DNA of 64,000 bases from Desulfococcaceae bacterium HSG9 (GTDB taxonomy: Bacteria > Desulfobacterota > Desulfobacteria > Desulfobacterales > JAUCGF01), in assembly GCA_030378005.1 (NCBI GenBank), contig JAUCGF010000087.1, forward strand, positions 1-64,000, read 5' to 3'. Of the stretch, positions 18,701 through 26,894 are shown in pieces; position 1 is the first letter of the stretch; each line of letters opens with the position of its first letter. The notes beneath the pieces were generated by a model that was given only the letters and a program-made list of their open reading frames with translations, did no database searches and was not told the origin of the DNA. A program made the position numbers and the translations under genes.

Positions 18701-18775
18701 CAGCGCTGCCATAAGAATGGTGATTGTCAGAAATAAAACCGATGGGCCGTTTTTTGCAATTTTTTCTGTAAACAT
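15731..18775 (-). CDS. Secreted FG-GAP repeat protein with choice-of-anchor and GEVED domains
   Basis: 1014 residues, exported: a ~32-residue signal peptide ends ...LTADPCMA. After an N-terminal region (~35-235) come seven tandem ~52-54-residue FG-GAP-type repeats (about 236-640), each with the pattern AKLT-D-A---D-FG-S-A-SGD-AVVGA---DD-G--SGSAYVFE; these probably fold as a beta-propeller. Then a choice-of-anchor D-like Ig domain (EICLKQGTTDIADGG, TTTFTVRFSPATTGVKSATI), a GEVED domain (DFGDAPDGPYPTL, DNDDNDEDGVEF, GEASDGEVEDYAI) and a C-terminal Ig-like tail. Adhesion or extracellular matrix role is inferred. GC content is much higher than the neighbours. GGAGGCAAAAA before ATG fixes the start. 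Confidence 0.85.
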   Translation of the reverse strand: MFTEKIAKNGPSVLFLTITILMAALTADPCMAEQNDVLPSDAMAAIAKAISKDLSASYDIEKVGDGYAVENRTHNLKVSFSDEEIRFCKMNTDDSYAFTLTGIGYDTLETPRPAEIKVLGNRIEFRRGPGLTEWYLNTPLGLEQGFTLDSPPGNPAGDSHARLELTLQGSLDAVLQDDRTLAFKNSAGQTVTRYAGLYVFDADKKSLPVRLEMRNDKLIILFDDSRARYPVTVDPWIQTVKLTASDAAFSDWFGISVAVSGDIAVVGAYWDDDDGAKSGSAYVFERDTGGPGNWGQTAKLTADDAAADDRFGCSVAISGDTAVVGASGNDDAGSYSGSAYVFERDNGGAGNWGQTAKLTAGDAAADDGFGGSVAVSGDTAVVGVPFDDDGGTDSGSAYVFERDNGGADNWGQAAKLTAADADGYDYFGGHVAVSGDTAVVGACWDDDGGAESGSAYVFERDNGGPGNWGQTAKLTAADADVNDRFGVSVAVSGDTAVVGARLNDDAGTDSGSAYIFEKGAGWTDGSGNQTAKLTASDAAAGDYFGYSAAISGDTVVVGASGNDDGGTDSGSAYIFEKGAGWTNGGGNQTAKLTASDAAADDMFGASVAVSGDTAVVGAYGDDDGGSMSGSAYVFGVGVPQPEICLKQGTTDIADGGGHDFGTGTDTDTVFTVENIGDADLTLTTPLTVAGVDSGEFSIQAQPTSPVTAGGTTTFTVRFSPATTGVKSATISIVNNDSDENPYVLNLQGTGTLVTHDFGDAPDGPYPTLLVNDGARHIISGDVYLGADIDGEADGQPDATADGDDNDDNDEDGVEFTSLLIPGSMADVTVWANSACTLSAWIDFDGDGDWDDTYDELFPGGRELVPGVNELNFAVPYNATAGGTFARFRCTTDGPVSYTGEASDGEVEDYAIVIGTAKVVILGQQALGTYQDTTLTIDPADLHFKGGQNSGGLTLTAYDGEHYTHNGMTIIPDAGFYGYLTVPVSVNDGNEESPKFNVLIGIIAIVPDRPLNPSL
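16990..18060 (-). repeat. Seven tandem ~155-165-bp coding repeats
   Basis: The FG-GAP repeat DNA is nearly identical between units (for example CCCCGACGACCGCGGTGTCG recurs), so this tract is prone to copy-number change and assembly collapse. Variation is concentrated at the DxFG and surface-loop positions. Confidence 0.8.
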
Positions 18776-18827
18776 TTTTTGCCTCCTTGTTGTGTTGATA
18801 ACCGTTTGAATTATGGTTGATAAAATT

Positions 18828-18960
18828 GGCTACCAACATAAGCCGGGACACTAAATGTAGTCGTAGGTTGGGTTGAGGAACGAAACCTGACATCATCCTG
18901 AATTCGTTGGGTTTCGTTCCTCAACCCAACCTACGTCTGTCCCGCCTTATGTGGGTAGCC
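18828..18960. mobile_element. 133-bp palindromic MITE-like element with 8-bp target duplication
   Basis: Terminal inverted repeats begin GGCTACC and extend through ACATAAGCCGGGACA / TGTCCCGCCTTATGT. The interior is a second palindrome (GTAGGTTGGGTTGAGGAACG and inverse). The target ATAAAATT is repeated directly at 18820-18827 and 18961-18968. It splits the upstream region of the FG-GAP gene; the uninterrupted version of that region survives at 19088-19180. Confidence 0.75.
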
Positions 18961-18994
18961 ATAAAATTGATGAATAGGCTGTCTGAACCTTGAT

Positions 18995-19087
18995 TCACCA
19001 GTAGGTCGGGTTAACTCTACCATAAGATATGGCGACTGTCAAAAATAAAACCGATGAGCCGTTTTTTTTAATCTTTTCTGTAAACAT
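18995..19087 (-). pseudogene. Truncated duplicate of the FG-GAP gene leader
   Basis: Thirty codons starting MFTEKIKKNGSSVLFLTV match the first ~18 residues of the secreted FG-GAP protein, including its GGAGGCAAAAA ribosome site, and then run into repeat sequence and stop. The upstream ~90 bp is also duplicated. It is a broken tandem copy of the promoter/leader region. Confidence 0.75.
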
Positions 19088-19170
19088 TTTTTGCCTCCCA
19101 GTTGTGTTGATAACGGTTTGGTTATGGTTGATAAAATTGATGGGTAAGTTGTCTGAACCTTGATTCACCG

Positions 19171-19254
19171 GTAGGTCGGGTTAGCGATAGCGTAACCCGA
19201 CAGAAACAGAAACAGTATCTATCGTCGGGTTACGCTATCGCTAACCCGACCTAC
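19171..19254. repeat. Palindromic repeat, GTAGGTCGGGTTA family
   Basis: GTAGGTCGGGTTAGCGATAG and inverse, around CAGAAACAGAAACAGTATC. Nearly identical to 15295-15377. The following 19255-19498 contains no gene that I can support. Confidence 0.75.
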
Positions 19255-19498
19255 GTGGCGTAATAAACATACCGATTGGTTACATGTGGAAAACACTTTT
19301 TGACATGTTCATTAAAAGGTTTGAAGTCGAAGCGTGATCCGGATCAAAAATAAAGGATGCCCCATTTTATTTCTGATAATCAATGTCATAAAATCTGATT
19401 TGAAATCAATCCGTCACCCCTTCCCTGAACCTCCTCCATCAAGGGGGAGGGAATTTCTTCGGGCAGATAATGAACGGTTACACGTTAATTCAGGTTCT

Positions 19499-20653
19499 TT
19501 ATCTTTCCGTTTGGATTCTTTGTACAGCCATCAAGGAGACGAAGCTAAACACAGCGCCACTGATAAAAGGGATCCTGTAATCAATCATCCACAGGACACC
19601 GCCCAAAGCCGGTAAAACGACTGCTGCAATGTGATTTATGGTGAAACTCACGGAGATACTTGATGCGATGTCTTTGGGGTCTCCGATTTTTTGAAAATAG
19701 GTCTGGATGGCGATGTGAAAATTGTAAAAGATTTGGTCCAAAATGTAAAGAATCATAATTAGCCATTTGGATTGAGCGGTCGCATAAGCCGCAAAAATAA
19801 ATATCAGGCTGAAATATTCCGCTGAGAGTATTTTTCTTTCGCCAAATTTTATTATGCCTTTGCCGATGATGGGGAACAGGAAGTAATTTATCACGTTGTT
19901 AATCACGAAAAGGGCAGTCACTTCATGCACTGAAAATTGGAATTTTTTGACCATCAGAAAAACAGCAAATGCCATGAATATCTGGCGCCTGGCGCCTGCC
20001 ATGAACGTGAGGAAATAAAATAGCCAGTATTTTTTTCGTAAGACTATTTTCCTGCGCTGGGGAATAAGGTCGCTGCCAGCCGGATTTTGAAAAAGCCCCC
20101 ATAAACCGGCCGCTAATACCAGACATCCGATCAAAAGATAGATTTGAGTGAAATTCAATAGCGATGCCGTGCAATAAATAAGGATACCGACGCCGATATT
20201 CGTAACAGATGCCAGGCTGCTCAATTTCCCGAATACCAATGGAGATGTCTTCGTATCAAAGTATTGCAGGGTAAGTGAATCACAGGTTGCATCAAAATAA
20301 TGAAACCCGAAACTCATAATCAAGGTGGTAAAAATCAAGCCGAAGTAAGAGGGGATCAGTCCGGTTGCCGCCATACCGAGTCCTAACATGACAATCGACA
20401 ACGCTGCCAGACGATGCTCTTTGACATGCAAAAGGATAAAGACGACCAGGAATGTCAGAAATCCGGGAATTTCCCGTATGGATTGAATGACCCCGATGTG
20501 ATTGCCCTCCAGCCCGACGGCTTCCACTGCAAAATTATTAAACAATGTCAACCATGCCTCCAGCCCCAGAGTGGAACTGATAGTGAGCAGCACCAGGTAG
20601 CGATACATTTGATTTTGCTTAACACTAATCATGGATTTTTTTCTCGGCAGCAT
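19499..20653 (-). CDS. MFS-type transporter
   Basis: 384 residues, about 12 hydrophobic segments (LVLLTISSTLGLEAWLTLF, GFLTFLVVFILL, LLIGCLVLAAGLWGLF, LFYFLTFMAGARRQIFMAFAVFLM and others) and short basic loops, including EHRLAAL after helix 2, consistent with the major facilitator superfamily. AGGAAA lies about nine bases before ATG 20653. Substrate cannot be read from the sequence. Monocistronic, between repeat-rich regions. Confidence 0.75.
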   Translation of the reverse strand: MLPRKKSMISVKQNQMYRYLVLLTISSTLGLEAWLTLFNNFAVEAVGLEGNHIGVIQSIREIPGFLTFLVVFILLHVKEHRLAALSIVMLGLGMAATGLIPSYFGLIFTTLIMSFGFHYFDATCDSLTLQYFDTKTSPLVFGKLSSLASVTNIGVGILIYCTASLLNFTQIYLLIGCLVLAAGLWGLFQNPAGSDLIPQRRKIVLRKKYWLFYFLTFMAGARRQIFMAFAVFLMVKKFQFSVHEVTALFVINNVINYFLFPIIGKGIIKFGERKILSAEYFSLIFIFAAYATAQSKWLIMILYILDQIFYNFHIAIQTYFQKIGDPKDIASSISVSFTINHIAAVVLPALGGVLWMIDYRIPFISGAVFSFVSLMAVQRIQTER

Positions 20654-20816
20654 GTCAAATATTTCCTGTTTATTATTTACAATTTTGCTTTTCCTTTGCC
20701 ATCAATGATTGCTATTCAGTATCGGAATAGATGTATGATTGCAACGGCTTTATGGACTTACCCCCGAATAATATACTTATAATTGCAGGATGGCGCAGAG
20801 GAACGAAATTTGCCAT

Positions 20817-20946
20817 TAAGTACTTGGACAAAAGTTTTCCGGTATTTTACGGCACCGCTCAAGGCGGGTTTGCAACCCGCCGCACACTGTCGCCGGGTTG
20901 CAAACCCGGCGAGAGCGATGCTGGAAAACTTATGACCAAGTACTTA
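20817..20946. repeat. 130-bp inverted-repeat element, family C
   Basis: Ends TAAGTACTTGGACAAAAG and ACCAAGTACTTA, with inner palindromes GGCGGGTTTGCAACCCGCC and CCGGGTTGCAAACCCGG. A second copy in opposite orientation lies at 27806-27933. MITE-like, no coding capacity. Confidence 0.75.
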
Positions 20947-21008
20947 ACTGACGGAAGGCAGATATTTTGTCTTTGTATTAATAAAAAAATGTGTTATTTA
21001 ACCATTGT

Positions 21009-21161
21009 CAGTAGATGGAAAGTTTAGGAGCGCAAAAATTAAGCATAGCGATTTTTTGCATTGGACGCTGGAAAAAATTTGCAAATTCAGGCTCTTGCAA
21101 AAAACCGCTGCGCTTAATTTTTGCACTCCATGCCGTATTTTCAAGCATTTTCCATCTACTG
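21009..21161. repeat. Inverted-repeat element, family A
   Basis: Full copy with CAGTAGATGGAAAG and TTTTCCATCTACTG ends and GAGCGCAAAAATTAAGC / GCTTAATTTTTGCACTC inner arms. Sits just before the sigma-54 activator gene. Confidence 0.78.
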
Positions 21162-21234
21162 ATTGTTTGGAGTTAAGTTGGCAGCCGTTTTTTTTGTGAA
21201 GAGTTTATAAAATGCAAGCTGTGAGATTATATAG

Positions 21235-23034
21235 ATGCCCAAAAAAACCACAAAACTGAAAGCAATCCAGGAAGACGTGCAGCGTGTTGCGGAAGCGATA
21301 TCCTCTTCTTTGGGGCTTGAAGCGGAAATTGTAGATGAAGAACTGACGGTAATTGCCGGAACCGGAGAGTATAAAGAGATTGTGGGGCTAAAAGAGGAAA
21401 GGGGCGACCTTCAGGCCGGCTATATATATGGAAGGGTGGTAACGCTGGGCAAGGCCGAAATTGTCGAGGATGCGCAGAGCGATCCTCGTTACGATCTTTC
21501 TGTACACAATGGCACAACAAAGGAATTGGCTGAGGTCTGTTATCCGATAATCGCTCAAGGTGAGGTACTGGGAGTCATCGGATTGGTCGCTTTCAGCGAA
21601 GACCAGCGGCGTTTTCTGCTCAATCGAAAAGACCAACTCCTGGATTTTGCACACCGAATGGCTGAACTTTTGGCCAGCAAAGCGATTGAAACCGAGATAC
21701 TGCAAAATATGATCATTGTTTCAAATCAACTTCGGACAATTATAGAGTCCGTTGATGACGGGATACTGGCTGTTGATAACCGTGGAATTGTCACGCACTG
21801 CAATCGGATAGGCGCCGGCCTGATTCAAGAAAACAAGCGTAGAATCATCAGCAAACGTATTTCAAAAATATGGCCGGGTTCCCCAATTATAGATGTCTTA
21901 AAGTCCGGACAGGGATATGATTGGCGTGAAGAATCCTATCAGGTTGCCAATCACACCATGGATTTCATGGTCACTGCCAAACCGGTTGTATCAGGCAATA
22001 ATATTATGGGCGTGGTCGCAACCTTCCGGGATGTTGATGATGTTCGGAAGAAAGCTTATGAGATGGTCGTGACGGTTCGAAAAGTTGGAATCAAGGGAAT
22101 ATGGGGTGAAAGCCCTCAAATTCAAAAATTGAGAAAAACAGTAAAACATATCGCCCAAACCAATGCCACAGTACTTATCACAGGTGAAACCGGTACAGGC
22201 AAAGGGCTTGCCGCCAGTGCCATCCATCATTCCGGCCCCCGTTTGACCGACCCTTTTATTTCGGTCAATTGCAGCGCCATTCCTGACACGCTTCTGGAAA
22301 GCGAATTATTCGGTTATGCCGGCGGCGCGTTCAGCGGAGCCAAGAGAGGAGGCAAACCGGGCAAGTTTGAATTGGCTGCCGGTGGGACCTTATATTTGGA
22401 TGAAATCGGCGATATGCCTCTTCGCCTGCAACCTAAATTGCTCCATGCACTTCAAACCAAGCAGGTGGAAAGACTCGGAGGACTCCAACCGATCTCTGTT
22501 GATGCCCGTGTGATCGCTTCAACAAACAGAAATCTCGAAGAGATGATGTCCGAAAATGAGTTTAGAAAAGACCTGTTCTTTCGTTTAAACATTATCCCTA
22601 TTCATATTTCACCATTACGTGACCGCAAAGAAGATATTTTGATATTATTGGATCGGTTTTTGGAAAAATATTGTCGCAATGAAGGCAAGGCCATAAAAAT
22701 TGTCGCTCCTGATGTCAAGGAACTTTTTTTATCTTACAACTGGCCGGGAAATGCGCGTGAATTGGAAAATACCGTGGAATACATGGCCTGCATGGAAACC
22801 GGAGAAACCATTGAGATGAATAGAGTGCCTTCCAGGATTAAAAAGAAATGCCTTGAAAAGACTGCCCCTGAAATGTCGCTGGATGCAATGATGAAAAAGT
22901 ATGAAAAAGACCTTCTCCGGCAAAAACTGGCAGATATCGGAACCTCTCCGGGAGATAAAGAAAAATTAGCTGAAATGCTGAATATCAGCCGCGCCACCCT
23001 GTACCGCAAATTGAAAAAATTCGACTTGCTGTAA
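21235..23034 (+). CDS. Sigma-54-dependent activator, GAF-PAS-AAA+-Fis HTH
   Basis: 599 residues. An N-terminal GAF-like sensory domain (about 10-150; LKEERGDLQAGYIYGRVVTLGKAE, ELAEVCYPIIAQGEVLGVIGL), a PAS-like domain (about 170-275; ESVDDGILAVDNRGIVTHCN), then the AAA+ sigma-54 interaction domain: Walker A GETGTGKG (~319), the sigma-54-contacting loop as GAFSGA instead of GAFTGA, Walker B LYLDEIGDM, and RLNIIPIHISPLRDR. The C-terminal helix-turn-helix ends EKLAEMLNISRATLYRKLKKF. It lies directly upstream of three palindromes and a -24/-12 promoter before the putrescine/agmatine genes, so it most likely activates them. Effector unknown. Close family: PrpR/RocR/FhlA-like activators. Confidence 0.92.
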   Translation: MPKKTTKLKAIQEDVQRVAEAISSSLGLEAEIVDEELTVIAGTGEYKEIVGLKEERGDLQAGYIYGRVVTLGKAEIVEDAQSDPRYDLSVHNGTTKELAEVCYPIIAQGEVLGVIGLVAFSEDQRRFLLNRKDQLLDFAHRMAELLASKAIETEILQNMIIVSNQLRTIIESVDDGILAVDNRGIVTHCNRIGAGLIQENKRRIISKRISKIWPGSPIIDVLKSGQGYDWREESYQVANHTMDFMVTAKPVVSGNNIMGVVATFRDVDDVRKKAYEMVVTVRKVGIKGIWGESPQIQKLRKTVKHIAQTNATVLITGETGTGKGLAASAIHHSGPRLTDPFISVNCSAIPDTLLESELFGYAGGAFSGAKRGGKPGKFELAAGGTLYLDEIGDMPLRLQPKLLHALQTKQVERLGGLQPISVDARVIASTNRNLEEMMSENEFRKDLFFRLNIIPIHISPLRDRKEDILILLDRFLEKYCRNEGKAIKIVAPDVKELFLSYNWPGNARELENTVEYMACMETGETIEMNRVPSRIKKKCLEKTAPEMSLDAMMKKYEKDLLRQKLADIGTSPGDKEKLAEMLNISRATLYRKLKKFDLL

Positions 23035-23076
23035 AAAATCAGATTATATGCTTGCGTACCGTAATCTGAAAAGATT

Positions 23077-23190
23077 CTCGTTCCCACGCTTTGCGTGGGA
23101 ATGCGAAACGGACGCTTCGCGTCCTGTTCTGCGCGCTGTCCGGGACGCGAAGCGTCCCGAAGGCATTCCCACGCAAAGCGTGGGAACGAG
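23077..23190. repeat. Palindromic repeat, CTCGTTCCCACGC family
   Basis: CTCGTTCCCACGCTTTGCG and its inverse CGCAAAGCGTGGGAACGAG frame inner arms GGACGCTTCGCGTCC / GGGACGCGAAGCGTCCC. Copies at 48086-48198 and 61388-61480. Forms a very stable cruciform/hairpin, and here could also end transcription of the activator gene. Confidence 0.75.
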
Positions 23191-23233
23191 GTCACCAAAG
23201 ATTTTTTCCATCTACTGGCAATAAGAAAAAAAC

Positions 23234-23350
23234 AATCTCAACTTTGAGATTCGAGTCTCAACTTTGAGATTTTATCGTATTGCCTATCCTTTTCAACTTC
23301 CTGGCCCATTCTTACCAAATTTTCCCAAAATAAATCTCATTATTGAGACT
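23234..23350. promoter_or_regulatory. Three palindromic activator sites (candidate UAS)
   Basis: 18-bp inverted repeats AATCTCAACTTTGAGATT (23234-23251), AGTCTCAACTTTGAGATT (23254-23271) and AATCTCATTATTGAGACT (23333-23350); consensus half site TCTCAA. The first two are exactly 20 bp apart, two helical turns on one DNA face. They lie about 85-200 bp upstream of the -24/-12 element, the usual distance for enhancer binding by a sigma-54 activator encoded next door. Confidence 0.75.
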
Positions 23351-23434
23351 GACCTAAGCTCACTGACTATCTCTCTAAGTCATACAAAATATTTTAATTC
23401 TATAAAATCAGATGCTTATGATTTTTTATGCAGT

Positions 23435-23451
23435 TTGGCATACAATGTGCA
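23435..23451 (+). promoter_or_regulatory. Sigma-54 (-24/-12) promoter
   Basis: TTGGCATACAATGTGCA has GG and GC separated by exactly 10 bases, as in the TGGCAC-N5-TTGC consensus. Predicted start of transcription is near 23462, leaving an ~85-base leader before the aminotransferase with GGGAGG at 23536-23541. Confidence 0.75.
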
Positions 23452-23547
23452 TATAAACAAGGTGATGTGATATTCATAAGTTAATAATCAATGGAACCTA
23501 TTTTGAAAACTTTAATAACTTCGGATAAAATCTGAAGGGAGGAAAAA

Positions 23548-24906
23548 ATGACCGAATATAAAGATGATGTAATAAAAGAATCGTCCCGCGTGTTGGACTA
23601 TATTCTGAAAGCGGAGTTGTCCGAAGATGAAAAAGACCGGATAATAACTGACTCCATCGACAATTTTAATGCGCATGTAAACCCGGGTTGGCTGGAATAT
23701 CGAAAATCGGTTTCAACGGACGCCGCTTTTGTGGAGTGGGAAGATTCGTTGGAAACCTTTAGAGACACCCACGGGAATGAATTTATCGACTGCCTCGGCG
23801 GATTCGGCGTCTATACGGCAGGTCATCGGAACCCGGAAATCGTCAAAGCGGTTCAGGCACAGTTGAATCGTTACGCTCTGCACAGTCAGGAACTCGTGGA
23901 TCCATTGAGAGGCTATCTGGCAAAACTCGTCTCAATGTGCACACCCGGCGATCTCAAATACGCTTTCTTCTGCAACGGCGGTGCCGAGGCCGTGGAAATG
24001 GCCCTCAAACTTGCCCGACTGGCATCCGGTAATCACTATTACATCTCCACGGTGGACGGATTTCACGGAAAATCCTTGGGAGCTGTTTCCGCCACAGGCA
24101 AAGGTACATACAGAAAACCCTACTTGCCAATCATTCAGGGCGTTCAGCACGTTGAATTCGGCAATGCCGGAGCAGCCGAAGCGGCCATAAAAAATCTGAT
24201 TGCCGTGGGTGAGACCGTGGCCGGCATGATCGTGGAACCGATCCAGGGCGAAGCGGGGATTGTTCTGCCTCCGGATGGTTACTTGAAACAACTGCGGGAA
24301 ATCTGCGATAAATACGGCGTATTCCTGATCTTTGATGAAATACAGACCGGTATGGGACGCACCGGAAGTCTCTGGGCCTGCGAAGATTACGGCGTGGTGC
24401 CGGACATTATGACATTCGGCAAAGCCTTTGGCGGCGGCGTAATGCCTATCACCGGAATCATCGCGCGACCGCACCTGTGGACCGATGAGCTGAAAGAAAA
24501 TCCCTGGATTCTGGGTTCTCCCACCTTTGGCGGAAATCCTCTGGCATGTGCCGCGGCCATTGCCGCCATAAAATTTACTGTCGAAAACGATATCCCCGGA
24601 CAGATCAGGGAAAAGGGGAACTATTTCATGGAAAAATTGGCCGAACTGCAAAAAAAGCATTCGATTGTCACAGATGTGAGAGGCAAAGGTTTTCTCATAG
24701 GGCTTGAATACCCGACGCCTGAAATCGGCTGGGCGGTCTCCAAAGGGCTTTTTAAAAGAGGAATCATGACCGGCGGAACCCTGAACAATGCCAAAGTCAA
24801 CCGGATCGAACCTCCTGGAATCATATCATACGAAACCATTGATACGATTATATCCAAACTGGATGAAACCCTTGCTGAAGTAACTGCTCAATTCATGGAT
24901 CAATAA
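23548..24906 (+). CDS. patA: Putrescine aminotransferase (class-III PLP enzyme)
   Basis: Transfers the amino group of putrescine to 2-oxoglutarate or pyruvate, giving 4-aminobutanal/1-pyrroline. 452 residues, close to E. coli YgjG/PatA (459). Long shared stretches with PatA are visible: HVNPGWLEYRKSVST, FIDCLGGFGVYTAGHRNPE, LHSQELVDPLRG, GFHGKSLGAVSATGK, EPIQGEAGIVLPPDGYL, FDEIQTGMGRTG. PLP lysine is Lys292 in FGKAFGGGVMP. First gene after the sigma-54 promoter and 49 bp before agmatinase, so the operon converts agmatine to putrescine and onward. Other class-III diamine aminotransferases cannot be wholly excluded. Confidence 0.92.
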   Translation: MTEYKDDVIKESSRVLDYILKAELSEDEKDRIITDSIDNFNAHVNPGWLEYRKSVSTDAAFVEWEDSLETFRDTHGNEFIDCLGGFGVYTAGHRNPEIVKAVQAQLNRYALHSQELVDPLRGYLAKLVSMCTPGDLKYAFFCNGGAEAVEMALKLARLASGNHYYISTVDGFHGKSLGAVSATGKGTYRKPYLPIIQGVQHVEFGNAGAAEAAIKNLIAVGETVAGMIVEPIQGEAGIVLPPDGYLKQLREICDKYGVFLIFDEIQTGMGRTGSLWACEDYGVVPDIMTFGKAFGGGVMPITGIIARPHLWTDELKENPWILGSPTFGGNPLACAAAIAAIKFTVENDIPGQIREKGNYFMEKLAELQKKHSIVTDVRGKGFLIGLEYPTPEIGWAVSKGLFKRGIMTGGTLNNAKVNRIEPPGIISYETIDTIISKLDETLAEVTAQFMDQ

Positions 24907-24955
24907 AAGTCAGCCAATCGTAATCTGAGCAAAATGAAGGGCAAGGAGAAATTGC

Positions 24956-25921
24956 ATGTCATCAGAAGAAGAAATTTGTATTGATCAGGCAATAGCTAAA
25001 AAAAGCCTATACGGCGCATCTGAAGAACCGGCGTATTCCGGTGTGTTGAGCTTTATGCGTCGTAAATATACGAAAGACCTTACAGGCGCGGATGTGGCTG
25101 TCAGCGGTGTGCCGCTTGATCTGATGGTTTCACATCGACCGGGAACACGGTTCGGGCCTGAAGCTGTCAGAAAAGCATCGGCCATTTTGGAAACCATCCA
25201 TCCATATTCATGGGATTTCGATCCATACGAACGTCTTGCCGTGATTGACTATGGGGACTGTTATTTTAATTACGGATTGCCGGAAACGATCACAGATGCG
25301 ATTTATGAACACGCCAAAAAAATTATTAATGCCGGTGTGTTCATGCTGACACTGGGCGGGGATCATTTTGTCTCCTACCCTTTAATAAAGGCGCATGCGG
25401 AAAAATATGGCCCGCTTTCACTCATTCATTTTGATGCGCACTCCGATACCTGGGGCGAAGAAGATGATAACATCAATCATCATGGCACTATGTTTCGAAG
25501 GGCTTATCTCGAAGGGCTGATCAATCCGAAAAAATCGGTTCAGGTCGGCATTCGTACAAAAAATGAAGAAACTTACGGCTTTAATATTTTACATGCGCCC
25601 TGGGTTTTCAAAAACGGTCCTGAAGCGACTGTCGCGGAAATCAAGCGAATCGTCGGCGATAACAAGGCATATCTGACATTTGATATCGATTGTCTTGACC
25701 CCGCTTATGCACCGGGAACCGGCACTCCGGTAGTCGGCGGCCTGACATCATATCTGGCGCTTGAAATTATTCGCGGCCTGACCGGTATTGATTATGCCGG
25801 TATGGATATTGTCGAAGTGAATCCCGCTTATGATGTGGGTGAAATCACTTCCCTGGCGGCGGCAACTATTGCGGCGGATCTGCTTTGTGTGCTGGCGCAC
25901 GATAAGGGGCCGTTGGTGTGA
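24956..25921 (+). CDS. speB: Agmatinase (ureohydrolase)
   Basis: Hydrolyses agmatine to putrescine and urea using a binuclear manganese centre. 321 residues. Metal-binding motifs are all present: LGGDHFVSYP, HFDAHSDTW (D-A-H-S-D) and FDIDCLDPAYAPGTGTP; SLIHFDAH and DIVEVNPAYD are typical of SpeB rather than arginase. Good AAGGAG site before ATG 24956. Guanidinobutyrase or another ureohydrolase is possible, but the putrescine aminotransferase and polyamine transporter neighbours favour agmatine. Confidence 0.92.
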   Translation: MSSEEEICIDQAIAKKSLYGASEEPAYSGVLSFMRRKYTKDLTGADVAVSGVPLDLMVSHRPGTRFGPEAVRKASAILETIHPYSWDFDPYERLAVIDYGDCYFNYGLPETITDAIYEHAKKIINAGVFMLTLGGDHFVSYPLIKAHAEKYGPLSLIHFDAHSDTWGEEDDNINHHGTMFRRAYLEGLINPKKSVQVGIRTKNEETYGFNILHAPWVFKNGPEATVAEIKRIVGDNKAYLTFDIDCLDPAYAPGTGTPVVGGLTSYLALEIIRGLTGIDYAGMDIVEVNPAYDVGEITSLAAATIAADLLCVLAHDKGPLV

Positions 25922-25985
25922 ATCGACAACGGTAGCTCAAAATAGTATTTTAAAAAATGACATATAAATTCATGAGGTATCAATA

Positions 25986-26894
25986 ATGGGATCATCAAAA
26001 CCTGCCACATTGATCCAGGGGAACGCTGCGAAAAAGAAAAAAAAGATTTTTTCTCTGGAGGTGCCCATTTACATGGGACCCATCATCTCAATCCTTGCTG
26101 TGTTTGTTTTCGCCCCGCTCTTGATCATTTTGTTTTACAGTTTTTTAAAAACCGGACCTTACGGTGAGATCGTATATGAATTTACACTGCAAAACATTTC
26201 GGCAGTACTGGGGGCAGGCTATGGCAGCGTTTATCTCACCTCTTTATATCTTGCCTTTCAAACCAATATAATATGCATCTTACTGGGCTATCCGCTGGCT
26301 TATTACATCGCCCGTTACGGAGGCCAATGGAAAGTTTTTCTTATTTCCATGATTGTCATTCCCTCATGGGTGGCCTATCTTATCCGGCTATATGCCCTTA
26401 AAACCATCGCAGGCAACAAAGGAATTATCAACAGTTTCCTTCTAAATATGGGTATCATTTCCGATCCTTTGGAAATGCTCTACACGCCCTTTATCGTTAT
26501 GGTGGGACTGGTATATACTTGGTTGCCGTTTATGATATTGCCTTTGCACGCCTCTCTGGAGGGCCTTGACCCTTCATTGCTTGAGGCGGCTACCGACCTG
26601 GGAGCCAATCCGATGCGTCGCTTTTTCAGGATAATTTTGCCACTCACCCGCGGGGGGTTAATCGCCGGTTCTATCCTCGTGTTTATCCCCACATTGGGCG
26701 ATTGGTTGGTTCCCAATTTGCTGGGGGGTTCCAAGGTGATGATGGCAGGCAATCTGGTGGCCAATCAATTTACAGTCGCAGGCAATGTGCCTGTGGGGTC
26801 AAGCCTTGCTATCATGCTTGCGGCCACATTGATTTTGATTTTATACCTCGCCCTTAAATGGGGAGGCAAGGAAGCTATGGAGAGACTGGTATGA
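25986..26894 (+). CDS. potB: Polyamine ABC transporter permease (PotB/PotH type)
   Basis: 302 residues, six predicted membrane helices after a short basic N-terminus. The EAA loop EGLDPSLLEAATDLGANPMRRFFRIILPLTRGG, which contacts the ATPase, is well conserved. Start after GAGGT at 25976. Its stop overlaps the next permease by four bases (ATGA). Inner-membrane half of the transporter that probably feeds the agmatine/putrescine pathway. Confidence 0.88.
   Translation: MGSSKPATLIQGNAAKKKKKIFSLEVPIYMGPIISILAVFVFAPLLIILFYSFLKTGPYGEIVYEFTLQNISAVLGAGYGSVYLTSLYLAFQTNIICILLGYPLAYYIARYGGQWKVFLISMIVIPSWVAYLIRLYALKTIAGNKGIINSFLLNMGIISDPLEMLYTPFIVMVGLVYTWLPFMILPLHASLEGLDPSLLEAATDLGANPMRRFFRIILPLTRGGLIAGSILVFIPTLGDWLVPNLLGGSKVMMAGNLVANQFTVAGNVPVGSSLAIMLAATLILILYLALKWGGKEAMERLV

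Noticed and set aside
19334-19615. 93-codon + ORF overlapping the MFS gene end
   Set aside because: Overlaps the transporter coding region on the other strand, with no recognisable protein features.
23077-23190. Palindromic CTCGTTCCCACGC repeats as CRISPR or rho-independent terminators only
   Set aside because: No regular spacers, copies isolated and dispersed, also found in gaps with no gene end nearby.
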